A DNA stretch of 44,401 bases from Arenimonas sp. (GTDB lineage Bacteria; Pseudomonadota; Gammaproteobacteria; Xanthomonadales; Xanthomonadaceae), in the NCBI GenBank assembly GCA_026398695.1, contig JAPLSJ010000035.1:1-44401 (forward strand). The letters are read 5' to 3'. Made by a program: the position numbers and the translations under genes. Positions 7,709-16,547 of the stretch are shown piece by piece. The notes beneath the pieces were generated by a model that was given only the letters and a program-made list of their open reading frames with translations, searched no databases and was not told where the DNA came from. Each line of letters starts with the position of its first letter. Position 1 is the first letter of the stretch.

Positions 7709-8338
7709 TCAGGCGTTCTTGAGCACGACGTGGTAGATCACGTTGCCGGCGTCGCGGCAGCGGTCGATGGCCTTTTCCAGGATCTCGAACAGGTCCTTGA
7801 GGATCAGGTAGCGCATCGGGTCGGTTTCGTGGGCGTAGGTGTCGCGGTAGAGCTCCAGGATCAGGCGGTCGGCCTCGGCCTCGATGGCCTGCAGCTTGTC
7901 GTTGAGGCCCTTGGTGGTTTCCAGGGCCATGCCCTTGCGCAGCAGGCCGACCATTTCCTCGAGCACCACGCAGGCGCGCTCGAGCATGGCGGCGCGCGAG
8001 ATGAAGTCCACGTCGCCCACGCGCTCATGGGCCAGGGTGTAACGCTCGGCGAACTTCTCGACCACCTTGGGGATCTTGTAGAGCGCGTTCGACAGCGCCT
8101 CGATGTCCTCGCGCTCGAGCGCGGTGACGAAGGTGTTCACCAGCTCCTGGCTGATCTCGGCGGCCAGCCCCTTCTCGCGCTGGCGGGCCAGCTTGAACTT
8201 CTCCATGGACCGCTGCGCCGGCGGCGTGGCCAGCAGCTCGCCCAGCGCGCGGGCGCTTTCACGGGCGGCGGCGGCGCTGGACTCGAGCAGGCCGTAGAAC
8301 TTGTCGCCCTTGCCGAAGATGGTCTGGAGGGAAAACAT
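7709..8338 (-). CDS. PhoU-like (DUF47) phosphate transport regulator
   Basis: 209 residues, almost entirely helical. It is a DUF47/PhoU-like protein, whose members form helical bundles that bind metal clusters and modulate the neighbouring Pit transporter. The visible features are the N-terminal MFSLQTIFGKGDKFYGLLE, acidic helix pairs, and the C-terminal LFEILEKAIDRCRDAGNVI typical of the family. The ATG at 8338 follows the purine-rich stretch GGAGTCCCGC. It is the first gene of the pit operon and divergent from the CorC/HlyC-type gene, with a 174-base intergenic region. Confidence 0.92.
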   Translation of the reverse strand: MFSLQTIFGKGDKFYGLLESSAAAARESARALGELLATPPAQRSMEKFKLARQREKGLAAEISQELVNTFVTALEREDIEALSNALYKIPKVVEKFAERYTLAHERVGDVDFISRAAMLERACVVLEEMVGLLRKGMALETTKGLNDKLQAIEAEADRLILELYRDTYAHETDPMRYLILKDLFEILEKAIDRCRDAGNVIYHVVLKNA

Positions 8339-8451
8339 GCGGGACTCCAAGGGGTGGCCGGGCGATCCCCAGCACGGGAATGTGACAGCAATATTACCGC
8401 GCCAAGACGCCGCGCGTCCCGGCCCGGGGCGGGCCGGCGGGGGGTCTGTGG

Positions 8452-8457
8452 CATAGT
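8452..8457 (+). promoter_or_regulatory. Possible extended -10 for the CorC/HlyC-type gene
   Basis: CATAGT preceded by CTGTGG, about 55 bases before the ATG at 8513. The yajC upstream region has the near-identical CTGTGGCATACT. No -35 is recognisable. Confidence 0.25.
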
Positions 8458-8512
8458 GGCCGCTTCCTCCACCCCCTGAACGGAAGCTCGTGCCGGCCCT
8501 GCCCGGCGGCCC

Positions 8513-9832
8513 ATGACCCTCGAAATCGCCCTGGTCCTGCTCCTGATCCTGTGCAACGCCTTCTTCGCCATGTCGGAGATGTCGGTGGTGACCAGCCGCA
8601 AGGCCAGGCTCCGGCAGATGGCCCAGGAGAGCCGCCGCGCCAAGACCGCCCTGGTCCTGGCCGAGCACCCCGAGCGCTTCCTGTCCACGGTGCAGGTGGG
8701 CATCACCCTGGTGGGCATCCTGCTGGGCATGTACGGCGGCGAAAGCATCGGCAACCGGGTGGCTGAAGCCATCGCCCCGCTGGGCCTGGACGACAAGCTC
8801 ACCCAGGGCATCGGCACCGGCGTCGCCGTCACGCTGATCACGTTCCTGAGCATCATCATCGGCGAGCTGGTGCCCAAGCGCATCGCGCTGCTGGCGCCCG
8901 AGCGGATCGCCAGCGCGGTGGCGATGCCGATGAACCTGATCTCGGTGGTCGCCACGCCGTTCGTCTACCTGCTCTCGCTCAGCACCCGCAGCCTGCTGCG
9001 CCTGTTCGGCCTGCATCGCGGCAACGACAGCCAGGTGTCGGAAGAAGAGATCCGCATGCTGGTGGCCGAGGGCCACGAGCAGGGCGTGATCGACTCGGAC
9101 GAGCGCAACATGATCAACCGCGTGCTGCGCCTGGGCGACCGCAGCAGCGCCGGCCTGATGACGCCGCGCACGCGCATCATCTGGCTGGACGCGGCGGCCA
9201 GCGTCGAGGAAAACCTCGCCACCATCCGCGAAAGCCAGCACGCGCGCTACCCGGTCTACCGCAACGACGACAGCGACGTGCTGGGCGTGCTGGAAGTGAA
9301 GTCGCTGGCCGGCCTGATCGGCACCCGCCCCGACGGCGTGCCCGACCTGTTCGCCGAACTGCGTCCGGCGCTGTTCGTGTCCGAATCCACGCACGCGCTC
9401 AAGCTGATGGAGATCTTCCGCGAGGAGCAGCAGTCCATCGCCATGGTGGTGGACGAATACGGCGAGATCGAAGGCATGGTGTCGGTGAACGACCTGCTGG
9501 GCGCCGTGCTCGGCCGAGCCCAGGCCAGCGAGGACGGCGACGACGAGGAAATGGTGGTCACGCGCGCCGACGGCTCGATGCTGGTGGACGGCCGCCTGTC
9601 CACCGAGGACCTGCGCGAAATGCTGGAACTCAACACGCTGCCCGGCGAAGACGACCACGACTACCACACGGTCGCAGGCATGGTGATTGCCCGCTTCGGC
9701 CGCATCCCGCACGCCGGCGAGCTGTTCGAATGGCGCGGCTGGCGCTTCGAGGTGGTGGACCTGGACGGTGCCCGCATCGACAAGCTGCTGATCAGCCGCA
9801 TTCCCGAACTGGCCGACCCGGAAGGGATTTAG
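8513..9832 (+). CDS. Hemolysin/CorC-HlyC family membrane protein (CNNM transporter domain, CBS pair)
   Basis: 439 residues in the order: DUF21/CNNM transmembrane domain (residues 1-180, starting MTLEIALVLLLILCNAFFAMSE), a CBS-pair domain (about 205-330, with LMTPRTRIIWLD and the VVDEYGEIEGMV segment), and a C-terminal CorC_HlyC domain (about 350-435, with VDGRLSTEDL and DYHTVAGMVI). The family is linked to magnesium or cobalt efflux and homeostasis. The 'hemolysin' name is historical, and no toxin activity is implied. The exoD-like gene follows after 36 bases on the same strand. Confidence 0.93.
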   Translation: MTLEIALVLLLILCNAFFAMSEMSVVTSRKARLRQMAQESRRAKTALVLAEHPERFLSTVQVGITLVGILLGMYGGESIGNRVAEAIAPLGLDDKLTQGIGTGVAVTLITFLSIIIGELVPKRIALLAPERIASAVAMPMNLISVVATPFVYLLSLSTRSLLRLFGLHRGNDSQVSEEEIRMLVAEGHEQGVIDSDERNMINRVLRLGDRSSAGLMTPRTRIIWLDAAASVEENLATIRESQHARYPVYRNDDSDVLGVLEVKSLAGLIGTRPDGVPDLFAELRPALFVSESTHALKLMEIFREEQQSIAMVVDEYGEIEGMVSVNDLLGAVLGRAQASEDGDDEEMVVTRADGSMLVDGRLSTEDLREMLELNTLPGEDDHDYHTVAGMVIARFGRIPHAGELFEWRGWRFEVVDLDGARIDKLLISRIPELADPEGI

Positions 9833-9868
9833 GCCGGATAAAGCCGGCCCCCGCCAGACTGAGGTTGA

Positions 9869-10471
9869 ATGAGCCCAGAAATCAGCACCCGCGCCCTGCT
9901 CCACGCCCTCGCCGATGGCGATCCGGCGGAAGTGCTGACCCTCGGCGGCCTGCTCGACCAGTTCAAGGCCCGGGCCTACGGCGTGTTCCTGCTGATGAGC
10001 GTGTTGCCCGCGTTCGTGCCGCTGCCGATGGGCGCCGGCGCGGTCAGCGGCCCCCTGGTGAGCCTGATCGGCCTGCAGCTGCTGGCGCAGATGGAACACC
10101 CCTGGGTGCCGGCCTTCCTGTCGCGGCGCCCGCTGTCGCGCCCGGGCATGGTGAAGTTCCGCGACCGCACCGCGCGGCTTTTCAGCTGGCTCGAAAGGGT
10201 CAGCCGCCCCCGCACCGAAGTGATCATCGACCACCCGGCGGCACGGACCTTCACCGGCCTGATGCTGGTGCTGCTGGGCTTCCTGCTGGCGCTGCCGCTG
10301 CCGGCCACCAACTACCCGTTCGGCCTGATCCTGCTGACCTACGCCATCGCCCTGATCGAACGCGACGGCCGGCTGATGCTGCTGGCCTGGGCGCTGGGCC
10401 TGGGGCAGCTGGCGGTGGTGGGGGTGTTCTCGGGCCAGATCGCCGTGTGGGTCGGCAAGCTGTTCACCTGA
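9869..10471 (+). CDS. exoD: ExoD family exopolysaccharide synthesis-associated membrane protein
   Basis: 200 residues. It matches ExoD-type proteins, with the N-terminal LGGLLDQFKARAYGVFLLMSVLPAFVP block and hydrophobic segments near residues 45-75, 130-155 and 160-195. ExoD was named from Sinorhizobium mutants with altered exopolysaccharide and alkali sensitivity; the biochemical role is unknown. It probably shares a transcript with the preceding CorC/HlyC-type gene. The convergent GGDEF-EAL gene ends 12 bases away and no terminator hairpin is visible between them. Confidence 0.85.
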   Translation: MSPEISTRALLHALADGDPAEVLTLGGLLDQFKARAYGVFLLMSVLPAFVPLPMGAGAVSGPLVSLIGLQLLAQMEHPWVPAFLSRRPLSRPGMVKFRDRTARLFSWLERVSRPRTEVIIDHPAARTFTGLMLVLLGFLLALPLPATNYPFGLILLTYAIALIERDGRLMLLAWALGLGQLAVVGVFSGQIAVWVGKLFT

Positions 10472-10483
10472 GGTCGGCGCGGG

Positions 10484-12604
10484 TTACTCGCGGAAGCTGC
10501 GCAGCATCTCCGCCGCCGGCATCGGCCGGCCCAGCCAGAAGCCCTGGCCCTGGTCGCAGCCGCGTTCGCGCAGCACTTCGTACTGGCCTTCGGCCTCGAT
10601 GCCTTCGGCCACCACGGTGATGCCCAGCGAATGCGCCATGGCGATGATGGCCGAGGTGAGCGCCAGGTCGTCCGGGTCGCGCAGCACGTCGGCGACGAAG
10701 CTGCGGTCGATCTTCACGCCGTCCACCGGCACGCGGCGCAGGTGGCTCAGGCCCGAGAAGCCGGTGCCGAAATCGTCCAGCCACACCTTCACGCCGGTGG
10801 CGCGCAGGCGCGAGAGCAGCGCGCTGGCCTGCACTTCATCGCCCAGCACGGCCGTCTCGGTGAGCTCCACGTGCAGCTGGCGCGGCAGCACGCCGGTGGC
10901 GGCCAGCGCGCTGGCCACCACGTCGGGCAGGTCGCCGGTGCGCAGCTGGCGCGGCGAGATGTTCACCGACACGAACGGCGGCTCCTGGCCCGGCTGCGAC
11001 CACTCGGCCGCGTCGCGGCAGGCCTGCACCAGCACGTTGCGGCCCAGGGCCTCGATCAGGCCGCTCTGCTCGGCCACTTCGATGAACACCGACGGCGGCA
11101 CCACGCCCAGGCGCGGATGCTGCCAGCGGCACAGCGCCTCGGCGCCCATCAGGCGGCGATCGGCGAGGCGGTAAATGGGCTGGTAGTGCACGCTGAGCTC
11201 GCCGCGGTCCCAGGCGCCACGCAGCTCTTCCTCCAGCTGCACGCGGCGCTCCACCGCCTGGTCCATCGCCTTGCTGTAGAAGCGGTAGCAGCCCTTGCCG
11301 GCGACCTTGGCCTGGTACATCGCGATGTCGGCGTTCTTGAGCAGCTGCCCGGCGCCCACGGCGTCGAACGGGAACAGCGTGATGCCCACCGACGCGCCCA
11401 GGAACACCTGGCGGCCGCGCAGCACCAGCGGCCGCTGGATTTCCTCGATGATCGATTCGGCCAGGTGGCCCGAACTGGTGCGGATGTCCTCGGCCATGAA
11501 CAGCACGATGAACTCGTCGCCGCCGAAGCGGGCGATCTCGGCGCCGGCGCCGCCCAGCCGCTCCACCGCCAGGCGGATGCGCATGGACAGCTGGCCCAGC
11601 ACTTCGTCGCCGGCTTCGTGGCCCAGCGTGTCGTTGACGCGCTTGAAGTCGTCCAGGTCCACGAACAGCAGCGCCAGCTCGCCGCTGCTGGCCTGCAGGG
11701 TCATCAGGCGCTCGTCCAGCGCCTCGCGGAACGCCAGGCGGTTGGACAGGCCGGTGAGCGAATCGGTGTAGGCCATGCGGCGGATGTCGCGGTCATGGCG
11801 GGCCACGCTGTCGATCATGCGCGAGAACGCGCGCACCAGTTCGCCGATTTCGTCCTGGCGGTCGGACTGCACGCGCACGTCGGCGTATCGGCCCTGTTCA
11901 ATGCTCGCGGCCGCCTCGGCCAGCCCCTGGATCGGCTGCACGATGCGCCGCTGCAGCAGCCACATGGCGCCCAGGGCGATCAACGCCAGCGCCGCCAGCA
12001 GCACCACGATCCAGGCCAGGTGTTCGTTGCTGGCCGCCTGCAGGCGATCGCCCAGCGGCACCAGCATCTCGCCTTCGCGCCGGTTGGCGCCGTCGCGCGA
12101 CAGGCCCACGCGCACGCCGCCGATGCGCTGGTCGCCGATGCGGATCGGGCTGGCCACGTCGAGCAGCTTGTCGCTCCACTGCGCATGCACGCCGGTGGCG
12201 GCCAGCGCCTCGTAGGCCATGGTGTCGGACATCGGCTGGCCGAACGCCGGGATGTCGCCCGAACCGTCGTGCACGACCTGGCCGTCGGCGTCGTGGATCA
12301 CCACGTACACCACGTCGGGCTGGCGCAGCGCGGCGCGCGCCAGCTCGCCCAGCTTGGCCAGGTCGAGGTAATACAGCGGGTTGGTGGCCGCCTCGGCGAG
12401 CTGGCTGGAAAGCGTCTGGCCGCGGACCAGCAGGCCCTCGCGGGACATTTCCCGCAGCGCGGTGGCGCTGAGCTCGCGCGCGTCCTGGTTGCTGCGCTTT
12501 TCGTGCAGCCACAGCGCGGCGAACAGCACCACCACCACCGCCATCGTGGCGACCAGCATCAGCAGCAATTCGCCGCGCAGCCCCAGGCGGAAAGGCAGCC
12601 TCAC
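10484..12604 (-). CDS. Membrane-bound GGDEF-EAL c-di-GMP enzyme with periplasmic sensor and HAMP
   Basis: 706 residues. In order: N-terminal membrane segment (about 12-32), periplasmic sensor region (about 35-190), second membrane segment (about 195-215), HAMP (about 216-270), GGDEF domain (about 278-440) and EAL domain (about 455-700). The GGDEF signature reads FGGDEF and looks active; no RxxD inhibitory site is visible upstream of it. EAL catalytic residues all appear present: [40 protein letters not shown] and QGFWLGRP. Both cyclase and phosphodiesterase activity are therefore possible. The GTG start overlaps the TGA of the upstream binding-protein gene (GTGA), indicating translational coupling. 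I infer that the periplasmic sensor receives its input from that binding protein. Confidence 0.93.
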   Translation of the reverse strand: MRLPFRLGLRGELLLMLVATMAVVVVLFAALWLHEKRSNQDARELSATALREMSREGLLVRGQTLSSQLAEAATNPLYYLDLAKLGELARAALRQPDVVYVVIHDADGQVVHDGSGDIPAFGQPMSDTMAYEALAATGVHAQWSDKLLDVASPIRIGDQRIGGVRVGLSRDGANRREGEMLVPLGDRLQAASNEHLAWIVVLLAALALIALGAMWLLQRRIVQPIQGLAEAAASIEQGRYADVRVQSDRQDEIGELVRAFSRMIDSVARHDRDIRRMAYTDSLTGLSNRLAFREALDERLMTLQASSGELALLFVDLDDFKRVNDTLGHEAGDEVLGQLSMRIRLAVERLGGAGAEIARFGGDEFIVLFMAEDIRTSSGHLAESIIEEIQRPLVLRGRQVFLGASVGITLFPFDAVGAGQLLKNADIAMYQAKVAGKGCYRFYSKAMDQAVERRVQLEEELRGAWDRGELSVHYQPIYRLADRRLMGAEALCRWQHPRLGVVPPSVFIEVAEQSGLIEALGRNVLVQACRDAAEWSQPGQEPPFVSVNISPRQLRTGDLPDVVASALAATGVLPRQLHVELTETAVLGDEVQASALLSRLRATGVKVWLDDFGTGFSGLSHLRRVPVDGVKIDRSFVADVLRDPDDLALTSAIIAMAHSLGITVVAEGIEAEGQYEVLRERGCDQGQGFWLGRPMPAAEMLRSFRE

Positions 12605-13533
12605 TCGAGCGCCTCGCGGATCTCACGGGCGCCGCGGCGCAGTTCCTCGAGCCGGGCGCGGGTGGGCGCATCGGCTTCATAGAAGCCCGTGGTGCGGAAG
12701 AACTGCCGCAGCGCGTCGCGCGCCTGCGGGTCGGTGCTGGCGCCCAGCAGCACCTGCTTGAGGCGGTCGGCCACGGCGGGCTCGAGGCCGCCGCTCACAA
12801 GCTCCATCGCGCGCGGCACCGGGGCGGTGGTGTGGATCACCACCAGGTCGCGGCGGAACACTTCCGACACCCGCTGAAGCGATTCCCAGTCCTGGTCGCT
12901 GAAGCCACCGGCATCCACCAGGCGCTTGTGCACCCAGGCCGCGAGGTTGGCGTCGGTGTTGGCGAACACGTAACCCAGGCTGCGCGCATCGCGGCCCTCC
13001 AGCGGCGACACCATCAGGGTCATCGGCAGGCCCTGCTGGCGCAGGGTGAGCGCCGGCACCAGGTAGGCGCTGGTGGAAGACGGCGACTGGAAGGCGATGG
13101 TGCGGCCCAGCAGCTGGGAAAGTTCGGTGATGCCGCTGTCGCGGCGCACGAAGATCACCGAGCGGTACTCGCGGGCGCCGGAGCGTTCGGTCAGCAGCAG
13201 CGGGCGGGCGCCGGCGCGGTCGGCCAGCAGCAGGCCCGTGCCCGGCGTCTCGGTGACCCAATCGACCTTGCCGCGGCGCAGGTAGCTCATCATCTGCTGC
13301 GGATCGCGCGCCATCAGCACGCGGCCTTCGCGGATGCCGACGGTGCGCATGCGCGGCACCACGTAGTCGAGCAGTGGCTGCAGCTGTTCGTAGTGGCGGC
13401 GCGGGTCGTCGCTGATCCGGCCCAGCACCAGGACGCCGTCGGCGGCCTGCACCCCGCCGGCCAACAGCAGCAGCATCAGCAGGAGCGCGCGCCTCACCAC
13501 AACGGGAACCGGGCTATTGAACGTTGGCGTCAC
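12601..13533 (-). CDS. PhnD-like periplasmic substrate-binding protein (orphan)
   Basis: 310 residues starting with a GTG. A signal peptide is evident ([20 protein letters not shown], cleavage near residue 30). The mature part resembles phosphate/phosphite/phosphonate ABC-transporter binding proteins: [25 protein letters not shown] near the N-terminus, [16 protein letters not shown], and [17 protein letters not shown] in the ligand-cleft region. No ABC permease or ATPase is in the neighbourhood. Instead the stop codon overlaps the start of a GGDEF-EAL sensor enzyme, so the likely role is ligand recognition for signalling and not transport. The ligand is unknown; a phosphonate is only one option. 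Confidence 0.88.
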   Translation of the reverse strand: MTPTFNSPVPVVVRRALLLMLLLLAGGVQAADGVLVLGRISDDPRRHYEQLQPLLDYVVPRMRTVGIREGRVLMARDPQQMMSYLRRGKVDWVTETPGTGLLLADRAGARPLLLTERSGAREYRSVIFVRRDSGITELSQLLGRTIAFQSPSSTSAYLVPALTLRQQGLPMTLMVSPLEGRDARSLGYVFANTDANLAAWVHKRLVDAGGFSDQDWESLQRVSEVFRRDLVVIHTTAPVPRAMELVSGGLEPAVADRLKQVLLGASTDPQARDALRQFFRTTGFYEADAPTRARLEELRRGAREIREALE

Positions 13534-13593
13534 AGGGGGGCTCGGGGACTCTTCGCGGGGCTGCCCTACTGTATGCGCCCCGCCGTGGCCGCG

Positions 13594-14364
13594 CTAGGCT
13601 CGGCCGCCGCGCGCGATCCGCGCCATGCGCTGGGCCTCGGCCAGGATGCCGCGCAGGATCTTGACCTCGCGGGCGTCCAGCCCGGCCCGCAGGTAAAGCC
13701 GGCGCAGCCGCTGCATCACCATCTCGGGCGGCTTGCCCTTGTGGAAGTCGATCTCGTGCAGGGCCTGGTCGAGGTGGGCGAAATAGCGCTCCAGCTCGTC
13801 GGCGGTGGCGGGCGGCTCGGCCTCCACCGGCGGCATCGGCCGGCCCGACGCCAGTTCGCCGACGGCCGTTTCCAGCACGGCCAGCCGGAGTTCGTAGGAC
13901 AGCACCTGCACGGCCGCGGCCAGGTTGAGCGAGCTGAAGCCGGGATTGGTGGGAATGCCCACCGAGGCGTGGCAGCGCTGCAGCTCTTCGTTTTCCAGGC
14001 CGGTGCGCTCCCGGCCGAACAGCAGGGCCACCGGTCCCCGGCCCGCGGCCTCCAGCAGGGCCCGGGCGGCTTCGCGCGGGCTCATGTCGGGCAGCGGCAC
14101 GTGGCGGCGGCGGGCGCTGGTGCCCAGCACGAAGTGGCAGCCGGCCAGGGCCGAGTCCAGGTCGGCGTGCACCGGGGCGGCGGCCAGCACGTCGTCGGCT
14201 CCGGCGGCCAGGGTATTGGCCTCGGGGTCGGGGAAGCGCTCGGGGGCCACCAGGTGCAGGGCGGACAGGCCCATGGTCTTCATGGCACGGGCCGCCGAGC
14301 CGATGTTGCCCGGGTGCTGGGTGCCAACCAGGACGATGCGGAGGTTGTCTGTGGGGTTCGTCAT
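13594..14364 (-). CDS. trmJ: tRNA (cytidine/uridine-2'-O-)-methyltransferase TrmJ
   Basis: 256 residues, as in E. coli TrmJ (246). It is a SPOUT-class enzyme that 2'-O-methylates position 32 of several tRNAs using SAM. Visible signatures: [24 protein letters not shown] at the N-terminus, and the trefoil-knot SAM site [17 protein letters not shown] followed by [19 protein letters not shown]. It is divergent from suhB and is followed on the same strand, 60 bases on, by the PhnD-like gene. Confidence 0.94.
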   Translation of the reverse strand: MTNPTDNLRIVLVGTQHPGNIGSAARAMKTMGLSALHLVAPERFPDPEANTLAAGADDVLAAAPVHADLDSALAGCHFVLGTSARRRHVPLPDMSPREAARALLEAAGRGPVALLFGRERTGLENEELQRCHASVGIPTNPGFSSLNLAAAVQVLSYELRLAVLETAVGELASGRPMPPVEAEPPATADELERYFAHLDQALHEIDFHKGKPPEMVMQRLRRLYLRAGLDAREVKILRGILAEAQRMARIARGGRA

Positions 14365-14397
14365 GAGCTTCTAGAGGCCCGGTCCGGGCCAACCTGT

Positions 14398-14403
14398 TAT
14401 CCT
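14398..14403 (+). promoter_or_regulatory. Possible extended -10 for suhB
   Basis: TGTTATCCT (TG, one base, TATCCT) lies about 67 bases before the suhB ATG in the 105-base divergent gap. Just upstream at 14376-14390 is the 15-base inverted repeat GGCCCGGTCCGGGCC, which could be an operator or chance in GC-rich DNA. Confidence 0.3.
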
Positions 14404-14469
14404 TTGCGCCGCGCCGGCTCGACCGGCACCCAGTTCTTCTCACAATCCAGCGGTCATTTGGACGGGCAT

Positions 14470-15276
14470 ATGCAGAAACCTGTCGTCAACGTCATGGTCA
14501 AGGCGGCCCGTTCGGCCGGCAACTTGATCCTGCGCCACATGAGCAAGCTCGACAGCTTGAGCGTCTTCGAGAAATCGAAGCAGGACTACGCCAGCGAGGT
14601 CGATTCCCAGGCCGAGGCGGAGATCATACGCGAGCTTCGCCGGGCGTTCCCGGACTACGCCATCCTTGGCGAGGAGTCGGGCGCCATGGGTTCGGGGCGC
14701 TACACCTTCGTCATCGACCCGCTGGACGGTACCTCGAACTTCCTGCGCGGCTTCCCGCACTTCTGCGTGTCCATCGCGCTTTGCGAGGGCGGCGAGCCCA
14801 CCCACGGCGTGATCTTCGACCCGATGCGCAACGAGCTGTTCACCGCCTCGCGCGGTGCCGGCGCGGTGCTCAACGACAAGAAGATCCGCATCGGCGAGCG
14901 CAAGGACCTCAACGGCGCCATGCTGATCACGGGCTTCCCGCCGCGCGAGCGCGCGCGCCTGGCGCCGCACCTGGACACGCTGCGAACGGTGCTGGGCGAG
15001 GCCGAGGACATCCGCCGCACCGGTTCGGCCGCGCTCGACCTGGCCTACGTGGCCTGCGGCCGCGCCGACGCGTACTTCGAAGCCGGCGTGAAGCCCTGGG
15101 ACATCGCGGCCGGCATGCTGCTGGTGCGCGAGGCCGGCGGCCGCGTCTGCGACTTCCGCGGCGCCAGCGACCGCCTGCTGACGTCGGGCCAGATCGTGGC
15201 CGGCAACCTCAAGATCAGCGACACGCTGCAGAAGGCCATCGTCTCGTCCAACTACGCGGCCGCGTTCTCGGTCTGA
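14470..15276 (+). CDS. suhB: Inositol-1-monophosphatase SuhB
   Basis: 268 residues, the size of E. coli SuhB (267). Magnesium-dependent phosphatase motifs are intact: GEESG near residue 62, DPLDGTSNF near 83 and WDIAAG near 210. Besides hydrolysing inositol phosphates, SuhB in enterobacteria joins the Nus antitermination complex at rRNA operons; whether that holds here is inference. The ATG at 14470 gives the family N-terminus ([20 protein letters not shown]). A rho-independent terminator follows at 15284. Confidence 0.95.
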   Translation: MQKPVVNVMVKAARSAGNLILRHMSKLDSLSVFEKSKQDYASEVDSQAEAEIIRELRRAFPDYAILGEESGAMGSGRYTFVIDPLDGTSNFLRGFPHFCVSIALCEGGEPTHGVIFDPMRNELFTASRGAGAVLNDKKIRIGERKDLNGAMLITGFPPRERARLAPHLDTLRTVLGEAEDIRRTGSAALDLAYVACGRADAYFEAGVKPWDIAAGMLLVREAGGRVCDFRGASDRLLTSGQIVAGNLKISDTLQKAIVSSNYAAAFSV

Positions 15277-15283
15277 CGCCGGC

Positions 15284-15305
15284 AAGGCCCGCCCGCGCGG
15301 GCCTT
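15284..15305 (+). terminator. Rho-independent terminator of suhB
   Basis: AAGGCCCGC / GCGGGCCTT, a perfect 9-base stem with a 4-base loop, followed by TTCCTT. It lies eight bases after the suhB stop. Confidence 0.8.
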
Positions 15306-15354
15306 TCCTTCGGCTTGGGGCGCGCGCGCCCTGCGCACGGAACGGGTTTTCCCA

Positions 15355-16167
15355 CTAGCGGTCACTGACGCATTGGCTCAGCTTGGTTCGCGCTTCCAGG
15401 CCACCGGTCCAGCCGATATCTGCAACAGCGCGTCCATCCATCTCGACGATGAAATGCTCAACATCCAGCATCGTGTCCAGTGCCGCTTCAATGTTCGGCA
15501 CTGTCAGGCCAATGGCCCCGGCCTGGATATCCGGAACCGAAAAATTCAACGCTTTCACCGACTGCGGTTGATACTTCGACTGCTTGAGCGTCACCGCCAC
15601 GGTTTGCGTGTCTGACGGCCTGGGGATATCCGCGCCCCAGAAGATGAGCATGCCACCCTGGTATGCCTTTCCGGGACCGACAATACTGACCGCGCCACCC
15701 TCCCTGCTCCACATGGCGACGCAATTGTCTCCGGGCGCCGAACCTCTCCTGCTCTGGAAAATTCTCCATTCGCCCTGCTTGTGGCGCTGGTAATCCGGAT
15801 CCGCTTCCCGCTCCTGCCATTTTGCCTCGGCTTCCAGCAACAGCTTCTGGGCTTCCATATTCCTGGCCGCCTGCTGCTCGACGGCGATGCCAATGGCGTC
15901 GTAACGGGGCGGGCCGGGGTCGGCAAAAATATTGCAGCCGTCACATCTGTAGCCAGCATACCCACCACCAGCACTGGCAGCGCCCCCAGCTTCAGGCCTC
16001 ACATCGGTTTGCACGCACAGGGGAACAGCGCCAATTCCATGCGAGCCGCCGCCAACGCCGATTTGCTGTTCACCGGGCCCGGGGCCAGCCGGGCACGGAT
16101 AGTTGGCCAATGCTGGTTGCGCGATCAAACCAACCGCTACAAACAAAAGAAACAAATAAAGTCTCAT
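15355..16167 (-). CDS. Secreted protein of unknown function, AT-richer than neighbours
   Basis: 270 residues with a clear signal peptide (MRLYLFLLFVAVGLIAQPALA). After it comes a Gly/Cys-rich stretch (YPCPAGPGPGEQQIGVGGG, then YAGYRCDGCNIF), a charged helical segment (about 90-125), and a beta-rich C-terminal half with two cysteines (NCVAMWSREGG; LSQCVSD at the end). Four to six cysteines suggest disulfides in the periplasm. The CPxGxGPGE...PLC opening recalls N-terminal segments of some xanthomonad secreted proteins (including some with DUF4189), but I recognise no domain. GC content is visibly lower than in the flanking genes and an IS3-like fragment lies just upstream, so it may have been acquired by transfer. 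Confidence 0.7.
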   Translation of the reverse strand: MRLYLFLLFVAVGLIAQPALANYPCPAGPGPGEQQIGVGGGSHGIGAVPLCVQTDVRPEAGGAASAGGGYAGYRCDGCNIFADPGPPRYDAIGIAVEQQAARNMEAQKLLLEAEAKWQEREADPDYQRHKQGEWRIFQSRRGSAPGDNCVAMWSREGGAVSIVGPGKAYQGGMLIFWGADIPRPSDTQTVAVTLKQSKYQPQSVKALNFSVPDIQAGAIGLTVPNIEAALDTMLDVEHFIVEMDGRAVADIGWTGGLEARTKLSQCVSDR

Positions 16168-16195
16168 CGTGGATTCAAGACTCCAGTCATTTTAA

Positions 16196-16216
16196 GGGGC
16201 TGTTTCAGGCAGCCCC
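16196..16216 (-). terminator. Small hairpin downstream of transposase fragment
   Basis: GGGGCTG / CAGCCCC with a 7-base loop, followed on the minus strand by TTAAAA. It lies between the transposase fragment and the start of the secreted-protein gene. It may be a terminator left from the insertion sequence or part of its end. Confidence 0.35.
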
Positions 16217-16236
16217 GCCCGGTGGAAACACCAGAT

Positions 16237-16400
16237 TCATCCGGATCGTCCTGCGAAAACGTGGACACCTGATGGCTGGGTGCAATGGGTCGCGAACGCG
16301 GCTGGCATCTGCTGCTTCAAGGCAGAGTGTAAGCGCACATTGTTGTGGAAATCGACATTCCCCGGGACGGCCCGGCGCAGCTCCCCGTCAGTGGCGAACT
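16237..16400 (-). pseudogene. IS3-like transposase 3' fragment
   Basis: The minus-strand frame ending at 16237 reads FATDGELRRAV, then DFHNNVRLHSALKQQMPAAF. It resembles the end of IS3-family OrfB transposases (the FYNxxRxHSALxxxxPxxF pattern after the DDE domain). Nothing upstream looks like the rest of the transposase and no full terminal repeats are visible. It is a relic about 160 bases long. Confidence 0.5.
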
Positions 16401-16495
16401 CCAATCCCACGGCCGGAACGGGCCATGGGTTGGCGTTCCTCCTCGCCGTACAGGCCCATGCGGTGCGCAAGGCGCACGCGCTTCCCGCGGCAAAG

Positions 16496-16521
16496 AAAAG
16501 GCCCGCGTGAGCGGGCCTTTT
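16496..16521 (-). terminator. Rho-independent terminator of the secDF operon
   Basis: AAAAGGCCCGC / GCGGGCCTTTT, an 11-base perfect stem with a 4-base loop. On the minus strand it ends in TTTTCTTTG, about 27 bases past the secF stop. The same GGCCCGC core is used in the suhB terminator. Confidence 0.85.
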
Positions 16522-16547
16522 GCTTTTGAGCCGGGGCGTGCGCGGGA

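Larger units (their letters stand above)
16168..16547. other. 380-base stretch without an intact gene
   Basis: Between the secreted-protein gene and secF. It holds the small hairpin at 16196, the IS3-like transposase fragment, about 90 bases in which I see nothing recognisable (16401-16490), and the secF terminator at 16496-16521. Confidence 0.7.

Noticed and set aside
8381-8396. CTGTCAC half-site near TAATAT, suggesting a Pho box for the pit operon
   Set aside because: Only one 7-base half-site is present, and it lies downstream of the possible -10 instead of upstream. The layout does not fit PhoB binding.
7709-10234. Long minus-strand frame extending the PhoU-like protein by more than 600 codons
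   Set aside because: The extension runs antisense through the CorC/HlyC-type and exoD genes and has shadow composition. The family N-terminus begins at 8338.
14376-14390. GGCCCGGTCCGGGCC as a specific operator between trmJ and suhB
   Set aside because: Short GC-only palindromes are frequent in DNA of this composition; mentioned only within the promoter entry.
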